64,000 nucleotides of DNA, from the NCBI RefSeq assembly GCF_019973615.1, contig NZ_AP024238.1:1302001-1366000 (forward strand). The letters run 5' to 3'. The notes under the pieces are model-generated. The model saw only the letters and a list, made by a program, of their open reading frames with translations. It had not been told where the DNA came from and did no database searches. Shown here piece after piece: positions 8,878 to 19,376 of the stretch. The DNA is from Rhodoferax lithotrophicus (GTDB taxonomy: Bacteria > Pseudomonadota > Gammaproteobacteria > Burkholderiales > Burkholderiaceae_C). Numbering within the stretch: position 1 is the first letter of the stretch; each line of letters starts with the position of its first letter. A program made the translations under genes and the position numbers.

Positions 8878-9206
8878 TCGACATCACCTACGCCTTGGGT
8901 GTGCTGGCCGCCATGACCGTGGTGACCTTTGGTTTGCGTGCCCTGCCTTTTTTGGCCGCCCGCTTTTTGCAAAGCCACCCGTTGGTACAGCGGCTGGGGC
9001 GGTTTCTGCCACTGGCCATCATGACGCTGCTGCTGTTACATACCCTGGTGGGCAGCGCCGGTCAAAACCCGTCAGGTCCGTGGGCCGAATTGGTTGCGGT
9101 GGTGACAACCATGGGTCTGCAGTGGTGGCGCAGGCATGCGCTCTTGAGCATTTTGGCTGGTACGCTGCTGTATGTGGCGCTACGCAATGTCGGTTTTGCA
9201 AGCTGA
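8874..9206 (+). CDS. azlD: AzlD-family branched-chain amino acid exporter, small subunit
   Basis: The product is 110 residues with about four membrane helices. FGLRALPFLAARFL is characteristic of the family, and the protein ends GTLLYVALRNVGF. The ATG at 8874 overlaps the azlC stop by four bases; longer upstream reading in the same frame lies inside azlC and is not used. Small subunit of the two-component exporter. Confidence 0.93.
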   Translation: MIDITYALGVLAAMTVVTFGLRALPFLAARFLQSHPLVQRLGRFLPLAIMTLLLLHTLVGSAGQNPSGPWAELVAVVTTMGLQWWRRHALLSILAGTLLYVALRNVGFAS

Positions 9207-9270
9207 ATTGGCTACGAAACTTTCCAGGCGTGCCATACCAAGGTTCGGGCTGTGGATGAACGAAGCAGCA

Positions 9271-9498
9271 TTACCCTAACAATGCCCGATGCTCGGCTAT
9301 CGCCGACAACACAATGGGCTTGATGTCCTCGTGGTGCGGACCGTCTACATGCGCCAAAAAAGCTTTGCGCATGCGGGGGTCCCAAAAGTTTTTGATGTGC
9401 TTGGCAATTCCTCCTAAGGCCTCAGTACGGTCAGGCATGCTTTCAAAAAAAGTGCCAATCTGGTTGGCCATGCGAATCAAGGTGTCGTCTGGTGTCAT
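9271..9498 (-). CDS. fdsD: NAD-dependent formate dehydrogenase, delta subunit
   Basis: The product is 75 residues (TLIRMANQIGTFFESMPDRTE, HIKNFWDPRMRKAFLAHV) and matches the small FdsD subunit or assembly factor of soluble NAD-linked molybdenum formate dehydrogenases. It is the last gene of the fds operon. Its start overlaps the fdhD stop by four bases (ATGA). It is convergent with azlD. Confidence 0.92.
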   Translation of the reverse strand: MTPDDTLIRMANQIGTFFESMPDRTEALGGIAKHIKNFWDPRMRKAFLAHVDGPHHEDIKPIVLSAIAEHRALLG

Positions 9499-10325
9499 TG
9501 GGAGTCCAGTGAAAGTTGTTCCGGGTGACTGTAAATTGAAAAATCTGTGCCGCGGGTAAAACCCAGCAGTGTGAGCCCGGCACTTTGCGCCACATCCACC
9601 GCCAACCCCGTCACACCCGAGACAGCGGCCAGCAATGCAATGCCCGCTGTGGCAGTTTTTTGCACCATCTCGTAACTGGCGCGGCTGGTGATGAGGACAA
9701 AACCGCTGCGGGCATCCAGGCTGGAGCGCAGCAGCGCCCCGACCAATTTGTCCAGGGCATTGTGACGGCCTACATCTTCCCGAATCAATTCGATATGTCC
9801 ATCAGCCGTACACCAGGCCGCAGCATGTGTGGCCCCGGTTGCGGCCAAAAGGCATTGGTATTCACGCAAACTGGCTGCCGCCAGAGTGACCGCTGCTGCA
9901 GTAAAACTGGGGCGCATTTTCAAAGGTGCAAGCACGCGCACGGCATGTGCCAGGCTCTCGGTACCACACAGCCCGCAGCCGGTGCGCCCGGTCAAATTGC
10001 GCCGCATTTCCTTCAGCCTGGCAAAGCACGATGCCGCAATACTGAGCTGCACTGTATAGCCCTGCGGGCCTGAAGCGTATTCACAGTCATGAATCTGTGC
10101 AGTCGCATCCACAATGCCTTCGGTCAGCGCAAAGCCGTAGGCAAAATCTTCCAGATCAGCCGGTGTGGCCATCATCACGGCGTGGGACACCCCGTTGAAC
10201 TCCAGCGCCACCGGCACTTCTTCGGCCACGCTGTCTTGCCCTTGCAAAGGCCGTCCAGCGCGAACCCGGTGTACTGCCAGTGCCCGGTAGGCGGGTAAGT
10301 CCATAACGGTCAAGTCCATAGCCAC
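9495..10325 (-). CDS. fdhD: Formate dehydrogenase accessory sulfurtransferase FdhD (FdsC)
   Basis: FdhD/FdsC delivers sulfur to, and chaperones, the bis-MGD molybdenum cofactor before it enters FdsA. The product is 276 residues. The reactive double-Cys loop is GRTGCGLCGTESL. The rest follows the family (EEVPVALEFNGVSHAVMMATP, GRHNALDKLVGALL, TSRASYEMVQKT). It sits between fdsA (3 bases away) and fdsD (overlapping), as in the Cupriavidus-type fdsGBACD operon. Confidence 0.94.
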   Translation of the reverse strand: MAMDLTVMDLPAYRALAVHRVRAGRPLQGQDSVAEEVPVALEFNGVSHAVMMATPADLEDFAYGFALTEGIVDATAQIHDCEYASGPQGYTVQLSIAASCFARLKEMRRNLTGRTGCGLCGTESLAHAVRVLAPLKMRPSFTAAAVTLAAASLREYQCLLAATGATHAAAWCTADGHIELIREDVGRHNALDKLVGALLRSSLDARSGFVLITSRASYEMVQKTATAGIALLAAVSGVTGLAVDVAQSAGLTLLGFTRGTDFSIYSHPEQLSLDSQ

Positions 10326-10328
10326 CTC

Positions 10329-13217
10329 CTAAAGGTCTGCCCCGGACACCGCAGGCTCCAGCGGCAACACCGCCTGCGCCAGGGCTCGTTGTTCGGCGTT
10401 GAAGCGGGCATAGGATTTTTGCCACTCCGAAGGCTGCGCCACCGGCATCACTTGCACCGCCGTCACTTTGTACTCGGGGCAATTGGTGGCCCAGTCGGAG
10501 TTGTCGGTGGTGATCACGTTCGCACCCGACTCGGGGAAGTGGAAGGTGGTGTAGACCACGCCCGGCTGAATGCGCTCGGTGACATCGGCGCGCAACACGG
10601 TTTGCCCGGCCCGGCTGTCAATGCCGACCCAGTCGTTGTGCTGGATGCCGCGTTCTTGCGCATCATGCGGATGAATCTCCAACCGGTCTTCACTGTGCCA
10701 GCGGCTGTTTTCGGTGCGCCGGGTTTGAGCACCGACGTTGTACTGCGACAGGATGCGCCCTGTGGTCAAAATCAACGGGTATTTGCGCGTGACTTTCTCA
10801 TCGGTGGCCACGTATTGCGTGTTGAAAAACTTACCCTTGCCACGCACAAATTGATCAATGTGCATCAGCGATGTGCCGGCCTCCACCGTGTTCTCGTTAC
10901 ACGGCCACTGCACGCTGCCCAGGCGCTCGATCTTGTCATAGCTCACGCCCTGGAACGAAGGCGTGAGAGAGGCAATCTCCTGCATGATCTGCTCGGGATG
11001 GCTGTAGTGCATGGGGTAGCCTAGCGCGTTGGTCAGCTTCATGGTGGCCTCCCAGTCGCCCATGCCTGACAGCGGTGGCATCACCTTGCGCACCCGGCTG
11101 ATGCGCCGCTCGGCATTGGTGAAGGTACCGTCTTTCTCCAGGAACGAGCTGCCCGGTAACAGCACATGAGCGTACTTGGCGGTCTCGTTCAAAAACAGGT
11201 CTTGCACCACGATGCATTCCATCTTTTCCAAGGCTGAGACCACATGCTGGGTGTTGGGGTCAGACTGCACAATGTCTTCACCCACGCAGTACAAGCCCTT
11301 GAACGTGCCGTCCAACGCAGCATCAAACATGTTGGGAATGCGCAGGCCCGGCTCAGGGTTGAGTGTGACCCCCCAGGCGGCGTTGAACTGCTCACGCACC
11401 GCCGTGTTGCCAATGTGGCGGTAACCCGGCAGGTCATGCGGGAAGCTGCCCATGTCGCAACTGCCTTGCACATTGTTCTGGCCGCGCAACGGGTTCACGC
11501 CCACGCCTTCGCGCCCGATCATGCCGCAGGCCATGGCCAGGTTGCAGATACCGATCACCGTGGTGGAACCTTGCGCATGTTCGGTCACACCCAGGCCGTA
11601 GTAGATGGCTGAATTGGGGCCGCTGGCAAACAAGCGCGCCGCTGCCCGCACTTCAGCAGAGGGCACGCCGGTGACGGACTCAAAGGCTTCAGGGGAATTC
11701 TCGGGCTTGGCCACAAAGGCACGCCAGTCGTTGAAACTCTTGGTGTCGCAACGCTCGGCCACAAAGGCCTCATTGACCAGCCCCTCGGTCACCACCACAT
11801 GCGCCAGCGCCGTGATCATGGCGACATTGGTGCCGGGTTTAAGCGCCAGGTGATGCGCGGCCTGAATGTGGGGGGAACTCACCAGCTCAATCTCACGCGG
11901 GTCGACCACGATCAGTTTGGCCCCGTTGCGCAGGCGTTTTTTCAGGCGCGAGGCAAACACCGGGTGCGCGGCGGTGGGGTTGGAACCCATGACCAGCACC
12001 ACGTCAGCCTGCTCGACCGATTTGAAGGTTTGTGTGCCCGCCGAAGTGCCAAAGGTTTCGCCCATACCGTAGCCGGTGGGCGAATGGCAAACGCGGGCGC
12101 AGGTGTCCACATTGTTGTTGCCAAAGGCGGCGCGAATCAGTTTTTGCACCAGGTAGACCTCTTCGTTGGTGCAGCGCGAGGAGGTGATGCCGCCCACCGC
12201 ATCTTTGCCGTCTTTGGCCTGGATGCGTTTGAACTCACTGGCCGCATAAGCGATGGCCTCATCCCAGCTCACCTCTTGCCAGGCATCGCGGATGCTCTTG
12301 CGGATCATCGGCTGGGTGATGCGGTCTTGGTGCGTGGCATAGCCCCAGGCGAAACGACCCTTGACGCAGGCATGGCCCTCGTTGGCCTTGCCGTCTTTCC
12401 AGGGCACCATGCGCACCACGGTTTGATTTTTGACCTCAGCCTTGAAACCGCAACCCACACCGCAGTAGGCGCAGGTGGTGATAACGCTGTGCTCGGGCTG
12501 GCCCAGCTCTACCACGTTTTTTTCCTGCAAGGTGGCCGTCGGGCAGGCGGCCACACAAGCTCCGCAGCTCACGCAATCACTCTCCATGAACGGCTGATCC
12601 TGCCCCGGTGACACGCGAGATGCAAAGCCCCGGCCCGAAATGGTGAGCGCAAAGGTGCCCTGCGTTTCTTCACAGGCGCGGACACAGCGGTTGCACACGA
12701 TGCACTTGCTGGGGTCATAGTTGAAATAAGGGTTTGAGGTATCAACAGGCTTCAATCCCTCGTCTTTGAAGTGTGTTGCACTGCAACTTCCATAGCGAAC
12801 CTCGCGCAGTCCGGTGACACGGGCCATGTCCTGCAATTCGCAGTCACCACTGGCGGCACAGGTCAGGCAGTCCAGCGGGTGGTCCGAAATATAGAGTTCC
12901 ATCACCCCCTTGCGTAATTGCTGCAATTTGGGCGTTTGGGTGCGCACTTTCATGCCTTGCTCGGCTGGTGTGGTGCAGGATGCCGGAAAGCCCCGGCGAC
13001 CTTCAATCTCCACCAGGCACAGACGGCAGGAACCAAAAGGCTCCAGGCTGTCGGTGGCGCAGAGTTTGGGCACCTGGATGCTGGCCTCCAAAGCGGCACG
13101 CATCAGCGACGTGCCTGCGGCTACCGTCACACTTTGGCCGTCTATCTCCAGCGTCACTTCTTGCGCTGATGTGCGTCGAGGGGTGCCGTAATCGGTTTCT
13201 TTCAGATGTTCAAACAT
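10329..13217 (-). CDS. fdsA: NAD-dependent formate dehydrogenase, alpha (molybdenum) subunit
   Basis: This is the catalytic subunit, oxidising formate to CO2 at a bis-MGD molybdenum centre and passing electrons to FdsBG and NAD. It has 962 residues from the ATG at 13217 (MFEHLKETDYG); the frame is open another 50 codons, but those lack family similarity. In order: a NuoG-like [2Fe-2S] part (KLCATDSLEPFGSC), the His-Cys cluster HPLDCLTCAASGDCELQ, two 4Fe-4S motifs (CIVCNRCVRACEE, CVSCGACVAACP), the Mo-domain cluster CAYCGVGCGF...GHACVKG, and the Mo ligand Cys in CARVCHSPTGYG. The full set is intact. Confidence 0.96.
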   Translation of the reverse strand: MFEHLKETDYGTPRRTSAQEVTLEIDGQSVTVAAGTSLMRAALEASIQVPKLCATDSLEPFGSCRLCLVEIEGRRGFPASCTTPAEQGMKVRTQTPKLQQLRKGVMELYISDHPLDCLTCAASGDCELQDMARVTGLREVRYGSCSATHFKDEGLKPVDTSNPYFNYDPSKCIVCNRCVRACEETQGTFALTISGRGFASRVSPGQDQPFMESDCVSCGACVAACPTATLQEKNVVELGQPEHSVITTCAYCGVGCGFKAEVKNQTVVRMVPWKDGKANEGHACVKGRFAWGYATHQDRITQPMIRKSIRDAWQEVSWDEAIAYAASEFKRIQAKDGKDAVGGITSSRCTNEEVYLVQKLIRAAFGNNNVDTCARVCHSPTGYGMGETFGTSAGTQTFKSVEQADVVLVMGSNPTAAHPVFASRLKKRLRNGAKLIVVDPREIELVSSPHIQAAHHLALKPGTNVAMITALAHVVVTEGLVNEAFVAERCDTKSFNDWRAFVAKPENSPEAFESVTGVPSAEVRAAARLFASGPNSAIYYGLGVTEHAQGSTTVIGICNLAMACGMIGREGVGVNPLRGQNNVQGSCDMGSFPHDLPGYRHIGNTAVREQFNAAWGVTLNPEPGLRIPNMFDAALDGTFKGLYCVGEDIVQSDPNTQHVVSALEKMECIVVQDLFLNETAKYAHVLLPGSSFLEKDGTFTNAERRISRVRKVMPPLSGMGDWEATMKLTNALGYPMHYSHPEQIMQEIASLTPSFQGVSYDKIERLGSVQWPCNENTVEAGTSLMHIDQFVRGKGKFFNTQYVATDEKVTRKYPLILTTGRILSQYNVGAQTRRTENSRWHSEDRLEIHPHDAQERGIQHNDWVGIDSRAGQTVLRADVTERIQPGVVYTTFHFPESGANVITTDNSDWATNCPEYKVTAVQVMPVAQPSEWQKSYARFNAEQRALAQAVLPLEPAVSGADL

Positions 13218-13240
13218 GATGTTTTCCTGATCCTGGACTT

Positions 13241-14791
13241 TCAAACGACTTTGGCCACGGACGCGGCCAGACCAAAATCCTGCGGGTAATAGTTCAGTGC
13301 CGACAGCACCGGGTTGGAGGTCATGCCGCCCAAGGCGCACAAGGAACCATGCAGCATGGTGTCGCACAAATCACGCAGCAGCACCTCTGCCTGGTGGTCG
13401 CCGTTCTTGAGGCGGTCCATCACCTCGACACCCCGGGTTGAACCAATGCGGCACGGTGTGCATTTGCCACACGACTCGATGGCACAAAATTCCATGGCGT
13501 AACGCGCCAGCCTGGACAGGTCGGCCGTGTCGTCATGCACCACGATGCCACCGTGGCCGACCGTGATGCCCACAGCGGCATAGGCCTCGTAGTCCAGGGG
13601 CAGATCCCAATAACACTCAGGCACATAGGCCCCCAGCGGCCCGCCAACCTGCACCGCCTTGATCGGGCGGCCCGAGGCACTGCCGCCGCCAAAGTCAAAC
13701 ATCAACTGGCGCAGGGTGACACCAAAGGCTTTTTCAATCAGCCCGCCGCGCTTGACGTTGCCGGTGAGCTGAAACGGCAGCGTGCCGTGTGAGCGTCCGA
13801 CCCCGTAGTGCTTGTAGAAATCCGCACCCCGCGCCAGGATGATCGGCACCGAGGCCAGGGTGATCACGTTGTTGATCACCGTGGGCTGGCCAAACAGGCC
13901 TTGGAGTGCCGGGATCGGCGGTTTGGCGCGCACCACGCCGCGCTTGCCTTCCATACTTTCCAGCATGGCGGTTTCTTCACCACACACATAGGCCCCGGCG
14001 GCCTTGCGCACTTCCAGATGGAAGGTCTTGCCAGACTGCAGAATGTCCGCGCCCAGAAAGCCCGCCGCTGTGGCCTTGTCAATCGCCTCACGCATAGTGG
14101 CCACTGCGTGCGGGTACTCGCTGCGGATATAGACATAGCCTTGCGTCGCCCCAGTGGCAATGGCCGCAATCGTCATGCCCTCAATCAGCATGAAGGGGTC
14201 GCCCTCCAGCGTCATGCGGTCGGAATAGGTGCCGGAGTCACCTTCATCGGCGTTGCACACCACATACTTTTGCGCGGCCTGGGCTGCCGCCACGGTTTTC
14301 CACTTGATGCCGGCCGGAAAGGCCGCACCACCGCGCCCGCGCAGGCCGGAGTCCAGCACCTGCTGTACCACCACGGAGGCATCCAGGGTCAAAGCCCGGC
14401 GTAATCCGGCAAAACCAGCGTGGGCTTCATAGTCAGCCAAGGACAACGGGTCGGTTACGCCCATGCGGGCGAAGGTCAGGCGTTCCTGCTGTTTCAAATA
14501 GGGGATCTCATCCACCAGCCCCTGCTTCAAGCGGTGGTCAGCACCGGTGTGGAACTGTGCGTCCAGCAAACCAGTCACATCCTCAGCGGTCACCGGGCCG
14601 TAGGCGACACGGCCAGCAGGGGTTTGCACTTCCACCAAGGGTTCCAGCCAAAACAGGCCACGTGAGCTGTTGCGCACCAGATCCATCTCCAGCCCACGCT
14701 GTTGGGCTTGGGCCAGCAGGGCGGCGGCGACTTCGTCCGCACCAAGGGCCACGGCAGCCGAGTCACGCGGCACATAGATTTTGAAGCTCAT
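13241..14791 (-). CDS. fdsB: NAD-dependent formate dehydrogenase, beta (flavin) subunit
   Basis: This NuoF-like subunit holds FMN, the NAD site and one 4Fe-4S cluster. The product is 516 residues. An N-terminal thioredoxin-like domain is followed by GLRGRGGAAFPAGIKWK (FMN/NAD-binding loop), NADEGDSGTYSDR, GAYVCGEETAMLESMEG and the cluster motif ESCGKCTPCRIGSTRG. It overlaps fdsG by four bases and precedes fdsA by 23. It passes electrons from FdsA to NAD. Confidence 0.96.
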   Translation of the reverse strand: MSFKIYVPRDSAAVALGADEVAAALLAQAQQRGLEMDLVRNSSRGLFWLEPLVEVQTPAGRVAYGPVTAEDVTGLLDAQFHTGADHRLKQGLVDEIPYLKQQERLTFARMGVTDPLSLADYEAHAGFAGLRRALTLDASVVVQQVLDSGLRGRGGAAFPAGIKWKTVAAAQAAQKYVVCNADEGDSGTYSDRMTLEGDPFMLIEGMTIAAIATGATQGYVYIRSEYPHAVATMREAIDKATAAGFLGADILQSGKTFHLEVRKAAGAYVCGEETAMLESMEGKRGVVRAKPPIPALQGLFGQPTVINNVITLASVPIILARGADFYKHYGVGRSHGTLPFQLTGNVKRGGLIEKAFGVTLRQLMFDFGGGSASGRPIKAVQVGGPLGAYVPECYWDLPLDYEAYAAVGITVGHGGIVVHDDTADLSRLARYAMEFCAIESCGKCTPCRIGSTRGVEVMDRLKNGDHQAEVLLRDLCDTMLHGSLCALGGMTSNPVLSALNYYPQDFGLAASVAKVV

Positions 14792-15258
14792 GCCGCACTC
14801 CCTGCCGCAGCGACCAGGCGGTCAAATTTGTCGGCATCCACCCGGGCATGTAACTTGTCATCCACTACCATGGCGGGTGATGACGAACACAAGCCCAGGC
14901 AATACACCGGCTCCAGCGTGACCGCGCCATCAGCCGACGTACCCCCCTGGGTTTGCAGGCGGCTGCAGGCGTGCGCCCAGAGTGCTTCAGCACCCATGGA
15001 CTGGCAGGCTTCGGCACGGCAAATCTGCACCACCTGTGCTGCGGCTGGCTCGTGCCGGAAGAAATGGTAGAAGCTCACCACACCATGCACTTCGGCGCGC
15101 GACAGGTTCAGGGCCTGCGCAATGTTACCCAGCGCTTGTGCCGGGATGTAGCCCAGCGCATCCTGAATGTCATGAAGAATGGGCAGCAAGGCCCCGGGTA
15201 CATGTTTTTGGGCGGCTACCAGGTGTTGAACCGTCTGGCGCGTTGTTTCAGTCAGCAT
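14788..15258 (-). CDS. fdsG: NAD-dependent formate dehydrogenase, gamma subunit
   Basis: NuoE-like [2Fe-2S] subunit of 156 residues. The four cluster cysteines are in CRAEACQSMG and VYCLGLCSSSPAMVVDD, and the helical N-terminal part (LPILHDIQDALGYIPAQAL) is typical. It is the first dehydrogenase gene, 24 bases after the transporter gene, so both probably share one message. Confidence 0.95.
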   Translation of the reverse strand: MLTETTRQTVQHLVAAQKHVPGALLPILHDIQDALGYIPAQALGNIAQALNLSRAEVHGVVSFYHFFRHEPAAAQVVQICRAEACQSMGAEALWAHACSRLQTQGGTSADGAVTLEPVYCLGLCSSSPAMVVDDKLHARVDADKFDRLVAAAGSAA

Positions 15259-15282
15259 GGGGATGTTTACCTGGTCAGTCCA

Positions 15283-16956
15283 TCAGAAAAACTTGGCCAC
15301 CGTGATGGAGGTGCGGTACACCCCCCACACCAGTGGAATACCCACGGCGGTCCAAGCCAGCACCACAAACAACGGGTTGCTGGGTTTGTCATGCGCATGG
15401 GTGCCGTCGCCGTGCACCTCGGAAGACTTGACTTTTTCATGCGCCAGACGTTTCTCCACCTCCAGCTCTTGCGGTGTCATGAACCACTTGGGATTCAGCG
15501 GGCGCACCAGCAAATTGCAGATCAAGCCCACCACCAAAAAGCCCACCAGGATGTACATGGTCTGGTTGTAAACCTGTTCCCGTGGCAGCCCCAGACCAAG
15601 CTGGTAGTCACGCATGTAGTTCACCACCACCGGGCCCACAATGCCTGCAGTGGCCCAGGCGGTGAGCAAGCGGCCATGAATGGCCCCCACCATCTGGGTA
15701 CCGAAGATGTCTGCCAGATAAGCCGGAACGGTCGAGAAGCAACCACCGTACATACTCAGAATCACGCAAAACGCACACACAAACATCAGCTTGGAGCCAC
15801 TGGCGGCACTGCCGGGAATGCTGAAATACAGCACGCCACCCAACACAAAAAAGATGACATAAGTGAGCTTGCGGCCCAGGTGATCAGAAATCGATGCCCA
15901 GAAGAAGCGGCCACCAATGTTGAACAAACTCAGCAGTGCGGTGAAACCGGCGGCAATACCCGCAATCGCGGCCAGTTGGGTTTTATCGAGTTCACCAAAC
16001 TTTTGCGTCACGCCAATCAGCGAGCCGCCAAACACTTCCTGCAACATCGGCGAAGCCATGCCAATCACGCCAATACCGGCACTCACGTTCATACACAACA
16101 CCATCCAGATCAACCAGAATTGCGGAATACCCCACACCTTTTTGACGTGCACGTGGTGCTGGGTGATCATGGCGTTCTTCGCATGGGATGGTTTGGGTGT
16201 CCAGCCAGCCGGTTTCCAACCCGTCTCTGGAATGCGGTACCCAAAAGCACCCGCCATCATGAACACAAAGTACACCGCCGCCATGACCAGAAAAGTCTGC
16301 ACTACACCCACATTGGTGGGTGTGGCAAAGTACTTCATCAGGTCTGCAGCCAAAGGGGAACCCACCATGGCACCACCGCCAAACCCCATGATGGCCATGC
16401 CGGTGGCCATGCCTCGACGATCAGGGAACCACTTGATCAACGTCGACACCGGCGAGATGTAGCCCAGGCCCAGCCCGATACCCCCAATCACCCCCGAGCC
16501 CAGAATCATCATCCAGAACTGGTGCAGATGCACCCCCAGCGCCGAGATCACCAGACCACCGGCCCAGCACAACGCGGCCACCACACCGACCTTGCGTGGC
16601 CCAACACGCTCCAGCCAGCCTCCCCACAGGGAAGCCGAAGAACCCAGCAACACAAAAAACAGGGTGTACATCCAGCCCAGGGTTGAAATTTGCCAATCAC
16701 ACGTGGTGGTGAACAGTTGCCCGAAGAAGCCCACATCCGGCCCACACTTGATGGCCTCCTTGATGCCCAGTGCCTTGGACAGCGGCAACCAGAACACCGA
16801 AAAGCCGTAGGCCATGCCAATGCACAGGTGAATGGCCAGGGCGGCCGGTGGTACCAGCCAGCGGTTAAAGCCCGGCCCGGCGATGATGTGCTCTTTGCTG
16901 AGAATGTTCAGCTTTTCTTCGGAAGGCGAATGCGCCCCCAAGGCGATTGATGTCAT
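15283..16956 (-). CDS. OFA-family MFS transporter (oxalate/formate antiporter-like)
   Basis: The product is 557 residues with about twelve membrane helices and a long His-rich loop before the last helix. Family-like stretches are GMAYGFSVFWLPLSKALG, GWLERVGPRKVG, GLGYISPVSTLIKWFPDRRGMATGMAIMGFGGGAMVG and NIGGRFFWASISDHLGRK. These fit the oxalate/formate antiporter branch of the MFS. Being the promoter-proximal gene of the fds operon suggests it moves formate or a precursor such as oxalate or another carboxylate; no oxalyl-CoA genes are nearby, so formate is my preferred guess. The substrate is inference. Confidence 0.88.
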   Translation of the reverse strand: MTSIALGAHSPSEEKLNILSKEHIIAGPGFNRWLVPPAALAIHLCIGMAYGFSVFWLPLSKALGIKEAIKCGPDVGFFGQLFTTTCDWQISTLGWMYTLFFVLLGSSASLWGGWLERVGPRKVGVVAALCWAGGLVISALGVHLHQFWMMILGSGVIGGIGLGLGYISPVSTLIKWFPDRRGMATGMAIMGFGGGAMVGSPLAADLMKYFATPTNVGVVQTFLVMAAVYFVFMMAGAFGYRIPETGWKPAGWTPKPSHAKNAMITQHHVHVKKVWGIPQFWLIWMVLCMNVSAGIGVIGMASPMLQEVFGGSLIGVTQKFGELDKTQLAAIAGIAAGFTALLSLFNIGGRFFWASISDHLGRKLTYVIFFVLGGVLYFSIPGSAASGSKLMFVCAFCVILSMYGGCFSTVPAYLADIFGTQMVGAIHGRLLTAWATAGIVGPVVVNYMRDYQLGLGLPREQVYNQTMYILVGFLVVGLICNLLVRPLNPKWFMTPQELEVEKRLAHEKVKSSEVHGDGTHAHDKPSNPLFVVLAWTAVGIPLVWGVYRTSITVAKFF

Positions 16957-17268
16957 GCTGTCTCCTGCTAATAAGGGATGCGCACTTTAATGTGCGCTGA
17001 TGCCAGTTTCATGGCCGAGCATGAAGATTGGCAAATTTATTCTGCGCATCACCCCATTCATTTTTTGAATGTATGAAGCTGCTTGCATAACCCCTGCGGT
17101 AAGAATGGCCCGTGGCACGATTCACTTCGGCCAAGTTGGGCCTTCAGACGGCCAAGTCAGGCACGTCATCCTTCGGGTATCTTCGCCGTGCCTTACATTC
17201 ACCTGCCGCCGCGTCTGAGCTGACACGCTGACCGCCCCTTTTACCCATTCCCACCAAGAGACACTCTT
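16957..17268. promoter_or_regulatory. Divergent control region between fds operon and frmA
   Basis: This 312-base gap carries no gene. It must hold the promoters for the leftward transporter-fds operon and the rightward frmA-fghA genes. I see one clear dyad (17055-17071, separate entry) and a ribosome-binding sequence (CCAAGAGACA) before frmA. I could not place -35/-10 boxes with confidence. Confidence 0.6.
17055..17071. promoter_or_regulatory. LysR-type dyad in the fds/frmA control region
   Basis: CATTCA and TGAATG arms are separated by five T's. This gives a perfect 17-base palindrome that contains the ATTCA-N5-TGAAT pattern typical of LysR-family operators. A LysR gene of the kind linked to fds operons lies 3.4 kb to the right. 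That it binds here is inference. Confidence 0.45.
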
Positions 17269-18373
<1,105 letters not shown>

Positions 18374-18375
<2 letters not shown>

Positions 18376-18433
18376 TCAAATCGGCCTCTAGCGCAGATAA
18401 ATCATGCGTAAGAAGCTACAAAACAAATAGCAA
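18374..18433 (+). repeat. Two-hairpin interspersed element, copy A
   Basis: Blocks CGGCCTCTAGCGC, GCGTAAGAAGCTA and AAATAGCAAA occur in the family order. It fills the whole frmA-fghA gap: it begins at the frmA stop codon and ends at the fghA ATG. No Shine-Dalgarno sequence remains before fghA. Confidence 0.7.
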
Positions 18434-19303
18434 ATGAATCACTCTCTTCTGCAACTGCAAAGTGAACACGCCTGCTTTGGCGGCGTGCAACGCTTTTACC
18501 AGCACGACTCAAGCGAAATCGGCCTGCCGATGCGCTTTTCGGTCTACCTGCCGCCGCAGGCAGCACTTGGCCCGGTGCCCGCCGCGCTGTACCTGGCGGG
18601 CCTGACCTGCACCGAAGAAACTTTCATGATCAAAGCCGGAGCCCAGCGTGTGGCGGCCGAACTCGGGCTGGCGCTGATTGCGCCCGACACCAGCCCACGC
18701 GGCGCCGGTGTGGCGGGCGAAGCCGATGCCTGGGACTTTGGCGTGGGCGCAGGCTTTTACCTGGATGCCACCCAAGCCCCTTGGGCCACAAACTGGCGCA
18801 TGGAAAGTTACCTGATGCAAGAGCTGCTGCCCCTGCTGGGTCAGAGCCTGCCATTGGATATGCAACGCCTGGGCATCACCGGCCACTCGATGGGCGGGCA
18901 CGGGGCGTTGACGCTGGCGCTACGGCATCCGGGGCGCTTCCAATCACTCTCGGCCTTTGCGCCCATTTGTGCGCCCAGCCTGTGCCCGTGGGGTCAAAAA
19001 GCGTTTGCCAACTACCTCGGGGCCGATCCCAGCGTTTGGGCTGCACACGATGCCAGTGCGCTGATGAGCAGCCTGAGCACTGCGCCCTTCCCCGGCGGCA
19101 TCCTGATCGACCAGGGTCTGGCCGACAAATTCCTGGCCGAACAGTTGCACCCCGAGCAGTTTGAAGCCGCCTGTGCCAAGGCAGGTCAGCCGCTCACGCT
19201 GCGTCGCCACGCGGGTTATGACCATGGGTATTACTTCATCAGCACCTTCATGGCGGAACATCTGGCACACCATGCACAGGGGTTGGGGGTGAGTTTGGGT
19301 TGA
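18434..19303 (+). CDS. fghA: S-formylglutathione hydrolase
   Basis: Hydrolyses S-formylglutathione to formate and glutathione, the step after FrmA. The product is 289 residues, an alpha/beta hydrolase of the esterase D family. The nucleophile serine is in TGHSMGGHGALTLALR, the catalytic His in RHAGYDHGYYFISTF, and LAGLTCTEETFMIKAGAQR is typical. The ATG directly follows repeat copy A and lacks a visible ribosome-binding site. The first residues are variable, so the start is likely but not certain. Confidence 0.96.
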   Translation: MNHSLLQLQSEHACFGGVQRFYQHDSSEIGLPMRFSVYLPPQAALGPVPAALYLAGLTCTEETFMIKAGAQRVAAELGLALIAPDTSPRGAGVAGEADAWDFGVGAGFYLDATQAPWATNWRMESYLMQELLPLLGQSLPLDMQRLGITGHSMGGHGALTLALRHPGRFQSLSAFAPICAPSLCPWGQKAFANYLGADPSVWAAHDASALMSSLSTAPFPGGILIDQGLADKFLAEQLHPEQFEAACAKAGQPLTLRRHAGYDHGYYFISTFMAEHLAHHAQGLGVSLG

Positions 19304-19310
19304 GCTTATT

Positions 19311-19372
19311 TTGCTTTGATTTTTATAGCTTCTTACGCTTATATTACAAGTTCCAGAGGCTTATTTGGCAAC
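19311..19372 (-). repeat. Two-hairpin interspersed element, copy B
   Basis: In the forward sense on the minus strand it carries GCGTAAGAAGCTATAAAAA. It lies between the converging fghA and GlxA-type genes, eight bases after the fghA stop and four bases from the regulator's stop. Confidence 0.7.
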
Positions 19373-19376
19373 AAAA

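Noticed and set aside
14953-16686. 577-codon plus-strand open frame opposite the OFA transporter
   Set aside because: Antisense shadow of a clear transporter and fdsG; product is His/Gln-rich low-complexity with no domain.
16957-17268. Sigma-70 promoter boxes for frmA and fds
   Set aside because: Several loose -35/-10-like pairs exist (for example TTGCAT near 17093), but none has good spacing; not reported as features.
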